64,000 nucleotides of DNA from Neptuniibacter marinus (GCF_001597725.1 NZ_LUTR01000002.1:1-64000), one strand, 5' to 3'. Positions 54,981 to 62,868 are shown, counted from the stretch's first letter. Program-made: numbers and translations. Notes: generated by a model from the letters alone, not told the origin.

Positions 54981-55538
54981 ATGCCTCGTAGAAGCATTGG
55001 ACGTGAACTAAGTGATGTCCCTTTTGGTGAAATGATAACCGGCATGGGGATGGCCATTGCAGAAGCTCAGTATGCAATGGATGAAAGCGGTCTACGCCTC
55101 GCCCAGATGATGAGCGGTGAATATGAAGTCACCGAAGTAGACCCCATTACAGGCGCTACATCGGTCACAAAAAAAGAATCTCTTGTTCATTTTGATGGCC
55201 AAAAAATGTCCTTAATTGAACTGGGCTTCACACCCACATTTTATCAATTTACCGATACAACTATTGAGATAAAAATCTCTATCAGTTTTACCGAGCAATC
55301 TGAGTTCGAACGCAAAAGCTCGAGTAAATCCGTCAGCGCAACTGCGACCGGTTTTATCATAGGTGCACATGCCAAAGTTAGAACCACATCCGTAAGCGCT
55401 CGCTATGCCAATAAATACAACTACTCGGCCGAAGGTTCTAGCTTAATGCGAAGCCGTATTATGCCTACGCCTCCACCGGCAGTTTTAGAAGAGCGCATTA
55501 GAGCTATTGTTGAGAGAAACCAACCTGACTCAGAATAA
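54981..55538 (+). CDS. Island protein F: paralogous family member 4
   Basis: 185 residues; AATAGGAG before ATG 54981. N-terminal RRSIGRELSDVPFGEMITGM and AIAEAQYAMDESGLRLAQMM, central LIELGFTPTFYQFTDTTIEI, C-terminal NKYNYSAEGSSLMRSRIM and PTPPPAVLEERIRAIVE. Closest paralogue of E. The two differ mostly in a mid-chain loop. Ends 13 bp before gene G. Confidence 0.87.
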   Translation: MPRRSIGRELSDVPFGEMITGMGMAIAEAQYAMDESGLRLAQMMSGEYEVTEVDPITGATSVTKKESLVHFDGQKMSLIELGFTPTFYQFTDTTIEIKISISFTEQSEFERKSSSKSVSATATGFIIGAHAKVRTTSVSARYANKYNYSAEGSSLMRSRIMPTPPPAVLEERIRAIVERNQPDSE

Positions 55539-55551
55539 AAAAACCTAAGTG

Positions 55552-56445
55552 ATGAGTGACTACCTTGACTGGAGCGACCTACTGGAAGAAGAGGATTCAA
55601 ACGATTCACCTCAGTCTTCCACTACGCCGCTATTTGAAAGCGAAAAAAAATCACTAGCTGATCTACTGCAAATGGATCAAGTCTCAGATGAGCTTAAACA
55701 TCTGATAGCGCACCATCAAGCTCTTGAACAGGAGATGGATCAATTATTAGGACGAACAAAGGCAGAAGAGAATAGCTGGGATAACCTACGTTTCCCGATG
55801 CCCGTTCACACTGCCAAATCGCGCCTACAAGATAAACAAGCAGCCAAAGCTGAACTTCTGTTGGCAGAACAAAAGAAAAGATGGCTAGAACAATCAAAAC
55901 TAAAACGTAAACAAGAACAACAAAAAGAAGAACAAGCAAAAGCGTTAAAAACGGCGCAGCTTATTCGCAAAAAAATTGACACCAAAAACAAATTACAGCG
56001 CCAACAAAAGCTCGACCAATTAAAACGCGAGGCTTTAAATCAACAACTATTACAGCGTCAACGCAACGAAACATTACAACGCGAACGCCAAGAACGTTTA
56101 GCAATACAAAGACAGGAAGCATTAACACGTTTAGCGGCTGAACAGCAACGAATAGAACTACAAAGACAACAAGCACAGAAAATAGCTTTAGAAAACAAAC
56201 AACGCCAAACCGAATACTTACTGCGGGAAGAAAGGCTAAAGAAAAAGCCTACCGACCCAGAGCAGGAAAATAGAGAAGCTGCAGCGGAAAAAGAGCTAGA
56301 ACAACGACAAAACAGACTTCAAACACTCTTAGCTCGCAGAAAAGAAGAAGCGCGCCAACAGCAGTTAAACGATGAGAAACGGCGACAGCGCGCACTGCAA
56401 AAAAAAATGGACAGACGAGCAGAAAATGCCCGCTGGGGATTTTAG
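55552..56445 (+). CDS. Island protein G: long charged coiled coil
   Basis: 297 residues from ATG 55552 (GTG at 55549 is a possible alternative). The acidic start (DYLDWSDLLEEEDSN) is followed from ~residue 85 to the end by an uninterrupted, very Gln/Arg/Lys/Glu-rich helix (KRKQEQQKEEQAKALKTAQL; RERQERLAIQRQEA). TolA-like or tropomyosin-like in composition, with no membrane segment. Possibly a filament, tether or scaffold in the system. Low-complexity composition makes homology search unreliable. Confidence 0.8.
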   Translation: MSDYLDWSDLLEEEDSNDSPQSSTTPLFESEKKSLADLLQMDQVSDELKHLIAHHQALEQEMDQLLGRTKAEENSWDNLRFPMPVHTAKSRLQDKQAAKAELLLAEQKKRWLEQSKLKRKQEQQKEEQAKALKTAQLIRKKIDTKNKLQRQQKLDQLKREALNQQLLQRQRNETLQRERQERLAIQRQEALTRLAAEQQRIELQRQQAQKIALENKQRQTEYLLREERLKKKPTDPEQENREAAAEKELEQRQNRLQTLLARRKEEARQQQLNDEKRRQRALQKKMDRRAENARWGF

Positions 56446-56472
56446 ATCCAATGAATAGGTGGAGTAGATAAC

Positions 56473-57126
56473 ATGTCGAATCAGGTTGCCCAAGGGCAAA
56501 ATTTAGATGACTTCCTGATCAATCTGGCTGATGGCCTGACCCAAGCACAAAGTCGGCTTAACAAAACGCCTGTACTCAATGCATATGGCCAAGAAGCGCT
56601 TGTTTACCATATCCCTAAAATGGAATTTGAGCTAAAGCTTGATATGACGTCAACATCCTCTTCCGAGGGTAGTAAGCAAGGTCGTTACACTAAAAAATTA
56701 GCATTTAAGCCATCCTCTGCAACGAATCAGACCCAAAGCGCCAGCAGCGTAATTCGAGGCGTAATGGTCGCCACACCGATTGATTCTGGACGGCCGACAC
56801 CGATCATCACCCTGTCAGCTACAAAAAAATCGGCTACCCAAGTAACTATTGAGATACGCGGCCAAGACAGTCTAGGCACGCCCCTGAATAACAGTGTTGT
56901 TGAGGTAAATATCGACCGAGAACTATCCGAGAAGCTTAATAAACAAGAAAGAAGAGGCGCCTTACACAAAAGCACAAAACTTACTTTATCGACCTTAGAG
57001 CTTGACGATACAGGCTATGCCTCCTGCCAACTCAGCATCGCAAAAACAGAAAGTAAAAATCAGATTATCGCGATCAGTGCCGATCTGTTTTCACAAACCG
57101 AAACTCTGCTATATCGGCATCAATAG
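56473..57126 (+). CDS. Island protein H: family-domain + bacterial Ig-like fusion (member 5)
   Basis: 217 residues; GGTGGAG before ATG 56473. The N-terminal half is a divergent family copy: NLDDFLINLADGLTQAQSRL, VYHIPKMEFELKLDM, SASSVIRGVMVATPI. From ~100 to the end an Ig-like fold follows (PIITLSATKKSATQVTIEIR, DDTGYASCQLSIAKTES), resembling bacterial Big-1-like domains by pattern. No signal peptide. It shows that the family domain can be given an extra beta-sandwich. Function unknown. Confidence 0.8.
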   Translation: MSNQVAQGQNLDDFLINLADGLTQAQSRLNKTPVLNAYGQEALVYHIPKMEFELKLDMTSTSSSEGSKQGRYTKKLAFKPSSATNQTQSASSVIRGVMVATPIDSGRPTPIITLSATKKSATQVTIEIRGQDSLGTPLNNSVVEVNIDRELSEKLNKQERRGALHKSTKLTLSTLELDDTGYASCQLSIAKTESKNQIIAISADLFSQTETLLYRHQ

Positions 57127-57136
57127 GAGATAACCA

Positions 57137-58252
57137 ATGGCACTGTCAATTACAGCCAAGCTTCTTGATAACAATGGCAAAGCCCTAAAAAATGCCTTTG
57201 TAGATGTCTGTTTCTACGCTGCAAATGGTCGAATACAACGTATTGCTTCGGGTAGAACACTCGCAAGCGGTCTATTCAAAGCACAAGGCAGTGTAAACCT
57301 TACAGGATATTTACCGCGCGTCTTGCTACGAACTCAACACAAAAATAACTGGCTCAACCTAACCAACACACCAAAAAGCTATAGCAGCGCAAAATTGGAT
57401 TTTGGCAACGTAAAAGTCAGTTTTAGTCCTGTTCTAACCGTTGCTAACACCATCTTCCATACAATTCCAACATCAATTACTGGGATTCCAGCAGCAGCCA
57501 GTAACACCGAAAGCGTAAAACAATTAAACACTCTTAAAGTTTCTAATCAAACACTAGAAAAACAGCTACAAGCCAGTAAAAAAGCGGAATCAACGCTAAA
57601 GCTTGAGATTGACCAGTTACGAAAAGTCACTCAGACAGCCAAGGTAGATCCTGCCATAACCAAGCAACTGTCGACGCTTCAGCTACATAATAAAAACCTA
57701 ACCGAGCAACTAAAAGGCAAAGAGAAGCGTATAAAGGAACTCGAAAGAATAGATCCAAATGCCAAAATAAGCTTACAAACAGAAGAGCTTAATAAGGATG
57801 AAATGATCTCATCAGCTATGGCTGCGCTTAACAAAGCCGATACTGCCAACAATGGCCGCTTCCAACTAAAAAGTGCTCGTATGGATCTAAAAGTGCTGCC
57901 CGGTAGCAGTAAAGATAAAATACGACTCGTCAAAGATGCCAATAGCCTAACCTTAATTGATCCCGCCATGCTCTCGACACTGATACTCGACTTAGATGTC
58001 TCAGGCACTCAAGAAACAACCACAACTGAAAAACTAAAAATGCCCGACCTCATCGGCTATACCCGCAGCTTAGCTAATCGAAGACTCGATGAGATGCAGC
58101 TCGATGCCCAGTGGTACAACCAACAACTAACAAAAGAACAGCAAAGTGAAACCGGCAAAATTATTAGCCAATCACCTAAAGCTGGCACAGCAATCGATAG
58201 CGACACTGAAATCATGTTAATTATCGGGGTTTCCCCCAGTACAGGAGCTTAA
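57137..58252 (+). CDS. Island protein I: TTR/Ig-like domain, coiled coil, PASTA domain
   Basis: 371 residues; ATAGGAG before ATG 57137. Residues 1-95 look like a transthyretin/Ig-like beta-sandwich (LSITAKLLDNNGKALKNAFV), 130-215 a coiled coil (SNQTLEKQLQASKKAESTLK), then a globular part, and ~305-368 a PASTA domain (MPDLIGYTRSLANRRLDEMQ ... SPKAGTAIDSDTEIML). PASTA domains usually bind peptidoglycan outside the cell in kinases and PBPs, but this protein has no signal peptide or membrane segment. Unrelated to the family domain. Confidence 0.82.
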   Translation: MALSITAKLLDNNGKALKNAFVDVCFYAANGRIQRIASGRTLASGLFKAQGSVNLTGYLPRVLLRTQHKNNWLNLTNTPKSYSSAKLDFGNVKVSFSPVLTVANTIFHTIPTSITGIPAAASNTESVKQLNTLKVSNQTLEKQLQASKKAESTLKLEIDQLRKVTQTAKVDPAITKQLSTLQLHNKNLTEQLKGKEKRIKELERIDPNAKISLQTEELNKDEMISSAMAALNKADTANNGRFQLKSARMDLKVLPGSSKDKIRLVKDANSLTLIDPAMLSTLILDLDVSGTQETTTTEKLKMPDLIGYTRSLANRRLDEMQLDAQWYNQQLTKEQQSETGKIISQSPKAGTAIDSDTEIMLIIGVSPSTGA

Positions 58253-58254
58253 AC

Positions 58255-58833
58255 ATGTCACAAAAGAATATCTTTCAGGATGTGTTAGCAGCACCCCTTG
58301 GTGATATGGTCGCCGAAATCGGTACAGGCATAGCTAATGCTCAGTACGCCATCGACGCTAAAACCATCGAAAACATGAAGGAAATCTACCGCAGTGATGA
58401 TGAAACCATCACCGAGTTAAGAAACATCGGTTACCGCCCTACTTGGTATGTTATCCCAGAGGCTACTGCTGAGATCAATATGGCCCTCTCATTGAGACAA
58501 ACCTTAGACAACAATGGCAAACGAACCACTGAACTACAAGGCACGACCGTCGATGCTAGCTACCAAAATCAGTACGATTTTAATGTACAGGCCAGTAGCA
58601 AGCTGACCCTTAAGTTTTTACCTGTACCGGCACCTACACAGATCGATGATCTTAATATTGTCCCGAACATAACAGGACAACCTTTAGCTACTGCAAAAGT
58701 GCTACTCCAACGCTTAGGTATCAGTTTCAACCTCAGCCCTAAAAACGTATCTGATAGCAAAATCGTCACCGCCACAGATCCACAGGCAGGCGAACTGATA
58801 GAGGCTGATCAAGTCTTAACCATAAAGGTTTAA
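58255..58833 (+). CDS. Island protein J: family-domain + PASTA fusion (member 6)
   Basis: 192 residues; ACAGGAG before ATG 58255, two bases after gene I. Residues 1-125 are the family domain (LAAPLGDMVAEIGTGIANAQ, YAIDAKTIENM, NIGYRPTWYVIPEATAEINM, QNQYDFNVQASSKLTL, LPVPAPTQIDDL). Residues ~130-192 are a PASTA domain (VPNITGQPLATAKVLLQRLG ... TDPQAGELIEADQVLTI). Directly links the family to the PASTA protein I. No signal peptide. Confidence 0.85.
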   Translation: MSQKNIFQDVLAAPLGDMVAEIGTGIANAQYAIDAKTIENMKEIYRSDDETITELRNIGYRPTWYVIPEATAEINMALSLRQTLDNNGKRTTELQGTTVDASYQNQYDFNVQASSKLTLKFLPVPAPTQIDDLNIVPNITGQPLATAKVLLQRLGISFNLSPKNVSDSKIVTATDPQAGELIEADQVLTIKV

Positions 58834-58845
58834 CGGGTGAAGATT

Positions 58846-59166
58846 ATGAATATTTCAGCTACCCAACTCGCTAATATGCTGCGAACCCTTGTCAATCAGT
58901 CATCACAACAAAGACAAAACGAGCAGCCAACTCCTGAGCAATCCCTACAGCAAGCATTAAATCCCGAACAATTACTAAGCTCACTAGGAAGCTCTTTATC
59001 ATCACCTGGACAAAACGATCTACTGGGTAGCTCTGGATTACAAAACTCTCTTCGGCAACTAAGTAATCAATCCAACTTAGACGCCTCAAAGTTAAATGCA
59101 CTATCGGAGCAATTAACACCCCATATAGAAAACGCGATCAAAAATGGGGATTTCTCCGACCAATAA
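58846..59166 (+). CDS. Island protein K: small Gln/Ser-rich protein
   Basis: 106 residues from ATG 58846 (GGGTGA site five bases before); a GTG at 58837 is an alternative. Gln, Ser, Asn and Leu dominate (NEQPTPEQSLQQALNPEQLL; LRQLSNQSNLDASKLNALSE), with short amphipathic helices at both ends. No family recognised. It might be an adaptor or chaperone-like partner of the larger proteins; not shown. Confidence 0.65.
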   Translation: MNISATQLANMLRTLVNQSSQQRQNEQPTPEQSLQQALNPEQLLSSLGSSLSSPGQNDLLGSSGLQNSLRQLSNQSNLDASKLNALSEQLTPHIENAIKNGDFSDQ

Positions 59167-59259
59167 AAAAAGACACTGTTTTAAAGCACAACATTGATGG
59201 ATCAAATGCAGTAAATACCTATATAAAAAATTGGCTATAAATCGCCAGAAGGAGGCAAC

Positions 59260-60708
59260 ATGTGCAATCCAGGACAAGACGTTTCGACCGCGCTCTCGCG
59301 CGCTGGCAGAGATGGCTTAAACAACCGAATTACGCCCCAACAATCTCTGACGATTAATGCATTTGATCGTATTGTCGCCACACTTAGTGCACACCCTATT
59401 GATGAAGGTTACTTCTGGGATTCGGTTAACAGCCTTGAACACTACGTCGACCATACCGATTCATTTAACCGAGCACTTCGCGCCCAAGCATTTAGAACCT
59501 TTGCGGCTAGCCACACTCAAGACCAAGTAAACAATAATATCTGGAATGCCATCGGACGCCGCTACGCTAACATGAGTCAAGACCATCGAGGCACCCTTAA
59601 TGTATTCCTGCGCGATAAAGTTAGAGACTCGTTAAGCGGTCAACTAGCCTGGGAAACCCACTCCCAAGCCGTCAGCATGATGGATCAAGCAGTTAGATCA
59701 CTCAATGCGCTGGCCTCTAACGACACGCAACTACAAGAATGGAAAGCACGCTTACAAGCAATGCTATCCTCACCCGACCAAACCATTCAACGTGCAGGGC
59801 AGCAAGTCATGGACGGTCTAGGTATAGAATCGGTTGTCGCACTCGATAGCACCGAAAGAATGGCGAGCAGTATTCGCGCTACCAGCCGCTTAATCACAGA
59901 CACCCTAGAAAACTTTCGCATTATCGCCCCACAAAATCTATTTAAAACCATCTCCCAACTTCCCGGAGCAAAAGAGAGCCTTATCCGCTCACTCGGCGCT
60001 AGTCAAAGCAGCTTTATTGTTCTCTGTATCAATCAAGCCGTCAGCCGAGGTGAATCACAACTTAGTACCGAAAGCTGGGTACGGTCAATATCTGGTATCA
60101 CTGCCGGCATAGCGGTCAGCATCATTACCGGAGGGGCAGGCACCCCCGCAGTACTTGGCTTCCTTGCCGGTGCTAGCACTAGTGCCGTTATGGGCCTCCC
60201 GGGTTTACTTCAATCGATCCGTGCCGTTGATGAAGCGCGTATAGGCGAAGCATCCGGCGTTATGGATGATCAAGCTATTGAACGAGCAAGCTCAGCCCAA
60301 AACTGGTCGACCGGCACCTACATTGCTGGGATATTGATACCTAATGGTGCAGGTAGTTACGTTAGTAGCCGAATAATTGACTCTAATACCGCTTTAGCAG
60401 CAGGAGTAGCCGTTGGTGCGGGACTATCAACTATATTAGAAATCATTGGCGCGCTTGCCCCTTCCAGCCGCGAAAGCGCAGGTTTTACGGCCCTATGGGA
60501 AAAACTTAACTCGATGACGCCAGAAGCACGGGAAGAGTACTCAACAGCTTTCGATACGGTTATGGAACAGAAAAATATTCCACAAAGCGCCAGACCTGCG
60601 GTACTTGCCGCCTTTGTTGAAAATAACTTAGCATCGTTAGATAAAACCGCATCAAAAGCAAGTAAAGATCTAGAAAGTTATTGTGATCAATTGGGCCGTC
60701 AGCAATAG
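59260..60708 (+). CDS. Island protein L: large protein with two hydrophobic hairpins
   Basis: 482 residues; strong AGGAGG before ATG 59260. Residues 1-270 are helical and polar (HPIDEGYFWDSVNSLEHYVD; MSQDHRGTLNVFLRDKVRDS). Two Gly/Ala-rich hydrophobic regions follow: ~275-312 (ISGITAGIAVSIITGGAG, AVLGFLAGASTSAVMGL) and ~355-403 (YIAGILIPNGAGSYV, ALAAGVAVGAGLSTIL), reminiscent of colicin or other buried helical hairpins that insert into membranes. A helical tail ends in CDQLGRQQ. No signal peptide. Function unknown; possible membrane-inserting effector. Confidence 0.8.
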   Translation: MCNPGQDVSTALSRAGRDGLNNRITPQQSLTINAFDRIVATLSAHPIDEGYFWDSVNSLEHYVDHTDSFNRALRAQAFRTFAASHTQDQVNNNIWNAIGRRYANMSQDHRGTLNVFLRDKVRDSLSGQLAWETHSQAVSMMDQAVRSLNALASNDTQLQEWKARLQAMLSSPDQTIQRAGQQVMDGLGIESVVALDSTERMASSIRATSRLITDTLENFRIIAPQNLFKTISQLPGAKESLIRSLGASQSSFIVLCINQAVSRGESQLSTESWVRSISGITAGIAVSIITGGAGTPAVLGFLAGASTSAVMGLPGLLQSIRAVDEARIGEASGVMDDQAIERASSAQNWSTGTYIAGILIPNGAGSYVSSRIIDSNTALAAGVAVGAGLSTILEIIGALAPSSRESAGFTALWEKLNSMTPEAREEYSTAFDTVMEQKNIPQSARPAVLAAFVENNLASLDKTASKASKDLESYCDQLGRQQ

Positions 60709-60732
60709 ATAAAAAATTTATTACAGAAAGAC

Positions 60733-60762
60733 TTAGGCACAAAGGAAAACAAACGCTATAAT
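60733..60762 (+). promoter_or_regulatory. Promoter of ssrA
   Basis: Perfect -10 TATAAT at 60757-60762, 10 bp before the tmRNA start; a weak -35-like TTAGGC at 60733, 18-bp spacer. Confidence 0.75.
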
Positions 60763-60772
60763 ACGCCCATCT

Positions 60773-61131
60773 GGGGATGACTTGGCTTCGACGCTGATTA
60801 CAAAACCTTAGGTGCATGTCGAGAATGTAGTGATTCTCGTAAATCCCTCACTACACAGTTATAGTTGCAAACGACGATAACTACGCTCTAGCCGCATAAG
60901 TCGGCTTGTGCCGCTCCTTCAGGTGTCTGTAACTAGAGGATTTTGCGGTATCATTCGAGACAGAATCGCCCGGACGCTTTGCCTCAAGCTGAACGGTTAA
61001 AACTAAAGAGGCTCGCCCATAACACCCTGGCTCTCGGGTCGTGACGGGTTAATTAAATAGAGAAGCCTAAACATGTAGATCTTGAGGCGGAGGATTGACG
61101 GACGCGGGTTCGACCCCCGCCATCTCCACCA
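60773..61131 (+). ncRNA. ssrA: tmRNA (SsrA)
   Basis: 359 nt. Starts with GGGGATGACTTGGCTTCGAC and ends with the tRNA-like TTCGACCCCCGCCATCTCCACCA, which pairs with the start. The resume codon is GCA at 60867; the open frame encodes the tag ANDDNYALAA and stops with TAA at 60897. One-piece, gammaproteobacterial type. It rescues stalled ribosomes with SmpB and tags the nascent chain for ClpXP and other proteases. Its 3' end is a frequent integration site. Confidence 0.97.
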
Positions 61132-61143
61132 AATTGATAAACG

Positions 61144-61168
61144 AAGACGTCCTAGGGCGTCTTTTTTT
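61144..61168 (+). terminator. ssrA terminator
   Basis: AAGACG / CGTCTT hairpin followed by seven T, 13 nt after the tmRNA CCA end. Confidence 0.88.
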
Positions 61169-61238
61169 ATGCCTGAACCCCTTGAATCTCCTCACTTCCA
61201 CACCTAACATCATTCTTAGGGGTTCCGAACATATCCTC

Positions 61239-61265
61239 AAAAAGCCCCCACCCTTGGGGGCTTTA
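61239..61265. terminator. Terminator-like hairpin in accessory region
   Basis: AAAGCCCCC / GGGGGCTTT perfect 9-bp stem. No gene is found upstream on either strand, so it may be left over from lost DNA. Confidence 0.6.
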
Positions 61266-61277
61266 CTGGGGGCCTTT

Positions 61278-61306
61278 GCATTCCCACGCAGGAGCATGGG
61301 AACGAG
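61278..61306 (+). repeat. REP-like repeat copy 1 (half)
   Basis: GCATTCCCACGCAGGAGC followed by ATGGGAACGAG; corresponds to the right half of the copies at 61600, 61908 and 62869. Confidence 0.7.
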
Positions 61307-61535
61307 TTTACAACCTTAACCCCATGCGAGGGCGTAGACCCGCCAAGCGGATACAGTCAGTAATTTATAATACATTATGACATCCACCAGCGAATTCATT
61401 TTTTAAAAAGAAAGCAGCTAATAAGTAGGTAGCCATACAAAGCTGGGGGTACAAGAGCAACAAAAAATAAACATATCTATTTTAAAACAGTTAGTTATAT
61501 AGTTTATTCGTTAGACGCCATCCACCAAATACCGC

Positions 61536-61562
61536 AAAAAGCCCCGTTAATCGGGGCTTTTT
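61536..61562. terminator. Orphan rho-independent terminator
   Basis: AAAAAGCCCCG-ttaat-CGGGGCTTTTT with T-run; nothing upstream that it would serve. Confidence 0.8.
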
Positions 61563-61599
61563 GTTATTTAGCCTATCTCAAACACTCACACACGACCTA

Positions 61600-61663
61600 G
61601 CTCCCATGCTCTGCGTGGTGGCCGATGCTGATTTGCATTCCCACGCAGGAGCATAGGAACGAG
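61600..61663 (+). repeat. REP-like repeat copy 2
   Basis: GCTCCCATGCTCTGCGTGGTG then GCCGATGCTGATTTGCATTC and CCACGCAGGAGCATAGGAAC. Two CCCACGC-type arms can pair with GCGTGG. Preceded by a CTATCTCAAACAC-ACGACCTA segment shared with copy 3. Confidence 0.75.
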
Positions 61664-61719
61664 CTGAAACCAATCTCACACACTTCGTTCTACGCTTAAT
61701 GCGGTTCGGCCATCACCTT

Positions 61720-61879
61720 TTAATCATTTACAACAATTTCACTCAAACCATGCTTTTTAGCAAACTCTGTTAGTTTGCCGGTTTGCTTCATAGTTAACAG
61801 AAAGTCATCGATCTCTTGCAACCAATCTAGCTCCCCTTTAGGTACAGCATAGGCATATTCCGTAGGTGCAAGTGATTCC
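61720..61879 (-). pseudogene. Truncated duplicate of the 3' end of the solute-binding protein gene
   Basis: 160 bp matching the end of the gene at 63008-63817. The frame is open for its last 52 codons (ESLAPTEYAYAVPKGELDWL...IVVND), differing from the full gene in about 18 bases but only two amino acids, by my count. Similarity stops abruptly at 61879, where REP-type sequence begins. A remnant of a second, formerly functional copy. Confidence 0.8.
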
Positions 61880-61907
61880 TTATCTCGCCTATCTCAAACA
61901 CGACCTA

Positions 61908-61971
61908 GCTCCCACGCTCTGGGTGGTAGCCGATGCTGACTTGCATTCCCACGCATGAGCATGGGAACGAG
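61908..61971 (+). repeat. REP-like repeat copy 3
   Basis: Same unit as copies 2 and 4: GCTCCCACGCTCTGGGTGGTAG ... TTGCATTCCCACGCATGAGC ... GGGAACGAG. Confidence 0.75.
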
Positions 61972-62003
61972 GTGAAACCAACCTCACACACTGCGTTAGT
62001 TCA

Positions 62004-62642
62004 TTACGGGCTTAGCTTAACAGCAGTCCCAGTGGCTACTAAAAATAGCATTGACTTACCACTTCCACTAATTTCAGAATAATTCAGTGATACGCCAATC
62101 ACAGCATTAGCATTTAAAGAAACTGCAATTTTCCTGAGTTCCATCAAACACTCCTGTTTAGCTTCACCTAATGCGTTTTGATAAGCTTTACTTCTTCCTC
62201 CTACCATATCTCTAACAGCCACAAACACATCTTTAAAAACATTCATACCGATTACACATTCAGCAGAAACTATATCGAGCGTTTCAACCACTGGGCGTGT
62301 TTCGACGTATGGCGCTGTTGTTAAAATCACCTCCAACAAATGTGGCTCTGCTTTTAAAGCATCTTGTCGACTAGCAACCTTCTCCAATAGCCCGTCTACT
62401 ATCTCAGGAACTAGGTTAATACCCAACGTTCCAGCCTCGATAACTTTGGAGACAACGATTTGCCCTCTCAACAGCTCAACATTAACTAAGGTTCCAGCCT
62501 TTTCAGTCATCAACTCTATTAATTGATCAACTGTTTCAATATTTTCACCATCAACGCCAATGATGAAATCATCTTTATATATACCCGCTTTCTGCCCAGC
62601 ACTGCCCTCTGCTGGAACAGCTACAACCTGCAATCCAATCAT
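62004..62642 (-). CDS. PDZ domain fused to YbjQ/UPF0145 domain
   Basis: 212 residues. Residues ~1-80 form a PDZ-like domain (LQVVAVPAEGSAGQKAGIYK, DDFIIGVDGENIETVDQLIE); ~108-212 are a YbjQ/UPF0145 domain (LTTAPYVETRPVVETLDIVS, FKDVFVAVRDMVGGRSKAYQ, LNANAVIGVSLNYSEI). YbjQ proteins form pentameric rings of unknown role. The fusion is unusual; no signal peptide, so cytoplasmic. The start ATG 62642 directly begins the PDZ core, so an N-terminal segment may be missing. Confidence 0.85.
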   Translation of the reverse strand: MIGLQVVAVPAEGSAGQKAGIYKDDFIIGVDGENIETVDQLIELMTEKAGTLVNVELLRGQIVVSKVIEAGTLGINLVPEIVDGLLEKVASRQDALKAEPHLLEVILTTAPYVETRPVVETLDIVSAECVIGMNVFKDVFVAVRDMVGGRSKAYQNALGEAKQECLMELRKIAVSLNANAVIGVSLNYSEISGSGKSMLFLVATGTAVKLSP

Positions 62643-62868
62643 TATTTAAATCCATTTTGGTAAAAATTCAGTCAGATTTCGCATAAAACAATGCACCTAT
62701 AAACAGCCCACACTCAATGCGTAGCTGCAGAAATCGAATACTGGCTAATTGCGATTAATTTAACCTAGTGTAAACACAAACGGCAGCATCCATTCTGACG
62801 GAGCGCGGTTAGCACAAGCTTCAGCTAAAGAATGGCAAAGCTGGAAGTGACAAGCACTCCCCCACTTG

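Larger units (their letters stand above)
61319..61719. other. Gene-free stretch with orphan terminator
   Basis: No gene recognised. Contains a textbook terminator (61536-61562) with no gene before it, and REP copy 2. It reads as decayed accessory DNA. Confidence 0.6.

Noticed and set aside
51414-60708. Island as a prophage, contractile tail or type VI system
   Set aside because: No sheath, tube, baseplate, terminase, capsid, integrase or AAA+ ClpV-like gene can be recognised.
60773-61131. tmRNA 3' end as the attachment site of a genomic island downstream
   Set aside because: No integrase and no second copy of the tmRNA 3' end were seen up to position 64000, so an att duplication cannot be claimed.
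61095-61319. Open frames on both strands overlapping the tmRNA 3' end and its terminator
   Set aside because: They overlap a certain RNA gene and terminator and have low-complexity translations; shadows.
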